Below are positions 6,007-7,949 of a DNA stretch of 7,949 bases, in pieces (position 1 is the first letter of the stretch; every line of letters begins with the position of its first letter). The DNA comes from Chloroflexota bacterium (GTDB taxonomy: Bacteria; Chloroflexota; Dormibacteria; CF-121). A program made the translations under genes and the position numbers. The notes under the pieces are model-generated. The model did no database searches, was not told where the DNA came from, and worked only from the letters and a program-made list of their open reading frames with translations. The stretch is taken from positions 1 through 7,949 of the forward strand of contig VBFX01000044.1 in assembly GCA_005889395.1 (NCBI GenBank), given 5' to 3'.

Positions 6007-6829
6007 TCTGACGCGGCCGCTGCAGGAGTGCCTCAGGGCGATGGACGACAAGCACAACCTCCAGGAGGTGCTGCGCCGGTATCCGGCCGATCGCGATGAG
6101 TTGATCGGCCTCCTCCGACTGTCAGTCGACCTTGGCGCGATGGAGGCTCCGGCCGCCGATCCAGCTTTCCGGCTGCGGGCGCGAAATCGCATGCTCGCCG
6201 CTGCGGCCCACCGCCGGCAGGCGCGCCGGTGGAACCCACTGGCGGCGCTTCCTCGGCCAGTTGTGCGACTGGCGTACGCGGGCGCACTGGCCGCCGCGTT
6301 GCTCGTTGGTGGCCTGACCGCCGCGGCTGCCTCGGACAACAGTCTTCCCGGCGATCCCCTTTATGGCATCAAACTGGGCGTCGAACGGGCGCGGCTGGCA
6401 ACGACCTTCGACTCGGCGGCCCGAGTTCGCCTCGAGCTGCAATTCGCCGACGTTCGCCTGGCTGAGGCGCAACGGCTCTTCGCCGCGGGCCGCGTCAACG
6501 ACGGCGTTCGCGGGATGGCCCAATACGATACTGCCGTAACGCAGTTCAATCGATCGATTGCCGGGAGTGCACTGGACACTCGCGCGGTTGATGACCTGAG
6601 TCGCGCCCTGGACGAGCGCGCGGCGCGGGCCGACGCCACTCTCAAGGAGTTGGCTGGATCGCTGGCGGCAGGTGGCGACGCTGAAGCCGCAGCAGCGGTC
6701 GCTCGCACCCAGTCACACGTTGAGCAGGCCTGGAGCGGGAGCAAGCGCGACTTGCAATCGCGTGGGTCAGCCAGCCAGCAGGGTGGCCATCAAACGAAGC
6801 CCGCCCCCGGAGAGCCCCAGCCACATTAG
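5999..6829 (+). CDS. Membrane protein of DUF5667 type, probable anti-sigma or sigma partner
   Basis: The 276-residue protein has a cytoplasmic N-terminus (1-90), one membrane segment (about 91-112, LAYAGALAAALLVGGLTAAA), and an external region. The N-terminal stretch LQECLRAMDDKHNLQEVLRRYP (8-29) resembles the short helical module I associate with membrane proteins next to ECF sigma genes in Chloroflexota-like genomes. Just outside the membrane is SLPGDPLYGIKLGVERARL (115-133), the hallmark of DUF5667, followed by long Ala/Arg/Glu-rich helices to about 245 and a polar Gln/Pro tail. The GTG start overlaps the sigma gene by 8 nt and has a good Shine-Dalgarno, so the two are translationally coupled. 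The inferred role is to hold the sigma factor at the membrane and release it on an envelope signal. No zinc-binding anti-sigma HxxxCxxC motif is present, so it is not a ZAS-type anti-sigma. Confidence 0.8.
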   Translation: MRDLTRPLQECLRAMDDKHNLQEVLRRYPADRDELIGLLRLSVDLGAMEAPAADPAFRLRARNRMLAAAAHRRQARRWNPLAALPRPVVRLAYAGALAAALLVGGLTAAAASDNSLPGDPLYGIKLGVERARLATTFDSAARVRLELQFADVRLAEAQRLFAAGRVNDGVRGMAQYDTAVTQFNRSIAGSALDTRAVDDLSRALDERAARADATLKELAGSLAAGGDAEAAAAVARTQSHVEQAWSGSKRDLQSRGSASQQGGHQTKPAPGEPQPH

Positions 6830-7659
6830 CGCCGCGGGCTGATTCTCCGCGCCGCTTCTCGCGACACCTTCGCCTTAGCATTTGCGCGCTCGAGTTCTTT
6901 CTCGGCCTGTCTCGCCCTCTCGCCGGCGCGCCTGGCATCGGCCGCGACCCGGTCGGCTTCTTCCCGCAGCCGGCGTGCGGTCTGCGCGGCCTGCTGCGCC
7001 GCCTCTTCGTCGGCCTTGGCCGTGCGCAACACGTGTTCCATCTCGATCCGCTTCTCCGTCTCCGCCGCTTCGCGCTCCGCGGTGCGCGCCGCCCGCGCTT
7101 CACTCGCCTTGACCCTCGGCGCGGTGGGGCTGGCGGTCCCGGCCGATCCGACCGCAAAGGCGGCGGTCAGCATGTCCTCGCCGGCACGTGGCTCGCTGAT
7201 GAGCGCGCTCCGTTGCAACCGATCCCAGGTGTCTCCGCCGGAGACTGCGGCCAACCGCAGCATCTCCTGCACACGTCGGAGTGTCGCCTCGTCCGCCGCG
7301 TGGTCGCCGGCACGAAGCACATCCCCGGCCTCTCGTACCGTCGCCTCGAGCTCGCGTTGCAGCGCCTCGGACGCTGATCGCAACTCGGGCGCCGCATTCT
7401 TCCGCCCGCTGACGGCACCCGACTGCGCCCGCACGAGGCCCTCCCCCGCGCGCCGCAGCCGTTCGAGAACGGGCTGGTTCCGCCGCGCGAGCTGATTCAC
7501 CGCCCAGACCGCCACGGGCGGCTTCTTCAGGCCGGCGACCTCGGCAGCCAGCTCGCGCCGCCCTGCCGCTTTCAGCTCCTTCGCCTTTGCATTGCGCGCG
7601 TTGGTGAATTCGTTGAGCGATCCCGCCAGCAACTGGGCAACCACGTCATCCAGGTTCAT
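6826..7659 (-). CDS. Conserved hypothetical protein with long C-terminal coiled coil
   Basis: This 277-residue protein is soluble, with no signal peptide or membrane segment. The N-terminal half contains LNEFTNARNAKAKELKAAG (15-33) and LKKPPVAVWAVNQLARRN (44-61). I recognise this pattern from uncharacterised proteins of high-GC Gram-positive-type bacteria, with no function attached. Residues about 80-155 are helical, 156-182 look like a linker, and 183-275 is a nearly continuous Ala/Arg/Glu-rich coiled coil. The ATG at 7659 begins the conserved N-terminus. It follows tadA by 33 nt on the same strand and may be co-transcribed, although a TACGAT hexamer lies 10 nt before the start. Its TAA stop overlaps the convergent DUF5667 stop by 4 nt. 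A role in nucleoid, DNA or cell-division scaffolding would be a guess. Confidence 0.75.
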   Translation of the reverse strand: MNLDDVVAQLLAGSLNEFTNARNAKAKELKAAGRRELAAEVAGLKKPPVAVWAVNQLARRNQPVLERLRRAGEGLVRAQSGAVSGRKNAAPELRSASEALQRELEATVREAGDVLRAGDHAADEATLRRVQEMLRLAAVSGGDTWDRLQRSALISEPRAGEDMLTAAFAVGSAGTASPTAPRVKASEARAARTAEREAAETEKRIEMEHVLRTAKADEEAAQQAAQTARRLREEADRVAADARRAGERARQAEKELERANAKAKVSREAARRISPRR

Positions 7660-7669
7660 CTGCGTTTCG

Positions 7670-7675
7670 ATCGTA
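7670..7675 (-). promoter_or_regulatory. -10-like hexamer before the coiled-coil gene
   Basis: On the minus strand TACGAT (7675-7670) fits TAnnnT and ends 10 nt before the ATG at 7659. The intervening bases (CGAAACGCAG) contain no Shine-Dalgarno. It lies in the 33-nt gap after tadA. Confidence 0.4.
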
Positions 7676-7692
7676 CGCTCGCGATCCCTCGG

Positions 7693-7949
7693 TTAACTCG
7701 ACTTACCCCGCCGCGCGGCGAAGAATTCGCGAAGCAGGCGGCCTGACGGTTCGGCCAGCACGCCGGAGCTGATATCCACGCGGTGATTGTTGGCCGGATG
7801 ACGCAACACGTCGTACACCGAATCGACCGCGCCCTTCTTTGGATCGGGGGCGCCGTAGACGAGCCGGCTGATCCGCGCGAGCACCATCGCGCCGGCGCAC
7901 ATCGGGCAGGGCTCCAGGGTGACGTAGAGCGTGACGCCTTCCAGCCGCC
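7693..7949 (-). CDS. tadA: tRNA-specific adenosine deaminase TadA, C-terminal part (5' end outside window)
   Basis: The last 84 codons are present and the gene runs off the right edge. TadA converts adenosine 34 of tRNA-Arg(ACG) to inosine in the cytoplasm. The visible LYVTLEPCPMCAGAMV is the zinc-binding PCxxC motif of the cytidine/deoxycytidylate deaminase fold in its TadA form, and LVYGAPDPKKGAVDSVYDVL plus HPANNHRVDI are TadA-specific. The HAE motif with the catalytic glutamate would be in the missing N-terminal part (family length about 150-165). The usual EC pair in the C-terminal LADEC/LAEEC stretch reads PS here, a modest deviation. The frame is open to the window edge, so translation must start outside it. 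The gene is followed by the coiled-coil hypothetical after 33 nt. Confidence 0.95.
   Translation of the reverse strand, partial: RLEGVTLYVTLEPCPMCAGAMVLARISRLVYGAPDPKKGAVDSVYDVLRHPANNHRVDISSGVLAEPSGRLLREFFAARRGKSS

Noticed and set aside
5425..6339. A 304-codon minus-strand open frame opposite the sigma factor and DUF5667 genes
   Set aside because: It is the antisense shadow of two confidently identified overlapping genes and shows no domain.

Overview
The window is GC-rich (roughly two-thirds G+C by eye), gene-dense bacterial chromosome with no phage, insertion sequence or CRISPR content. GTG and TTG starts, many overlapping genes, an InhA-like enoyl-ACP reductase, and a sigma factor paired with a DUF5667-type membrane protein point to a high-GC terrabacterial lineage such as Actinomycetota, Chloroflexota or Candidatus Dormibacterota. 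No taxonomic search was possible, so this is only an inference.

Layout, plus strand first: the 3' part of a 6-phosphogluconolactonase gene (2-325); a promoter region; a 60-residue single-pass membrane protein (444-626) whose stop overlaps the GTG start of a complete class A penicillin-binding protein (623-2803); an unrecognised exported protein with a C-terminal membrane segment (2823-3509), with a strong hairpin in its last codons; and a compact GH3/NagZ-like lipoprotein (3554-4441). On the minus strand come fabI (4438-5235) and tRNA-His(GTG) (5288-5362). A short divergent promoter region leads back to the plus strand: an ECF-type sigma factor (5443-6006) overlapping its probable membrane-bound partner (5999-6829). 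The window ends with two minus-strand genes, a coiled-coil conserved hypothetical (6826-7659) and the C-terminal part of tRNA adenosine deaminase TadA (7693-7949).

Functionally, the first half is a cell-envelope block: a peptidoglycan polymerase with a coupled small membrane protein, an exported protein, and a lipoprotein related to peptidoglycan-recycling hexosaminidases. FabI adds fatty-acid synthesis. The sigma/DUF5667 pair is a likely envelope-linked regulatory module whose targets cannot be read from this window. tRNA-His and TadA are translation housekeeping.

No clear new multi-gene system is present. The most useful observations are: a recurring -10-like hexamer 9-10 nt before the start codons of genes that lack Shine-Dalgarno sequences, suggesting leaderless mRNAs; two convergent gene pairs that share the same 4-nt stop-codon overlap; a GH3-like lipoprotein that lacks the catalytic loop of NagZ enzymes; and the small membrane protein coupled to the penicillin-binding protein.
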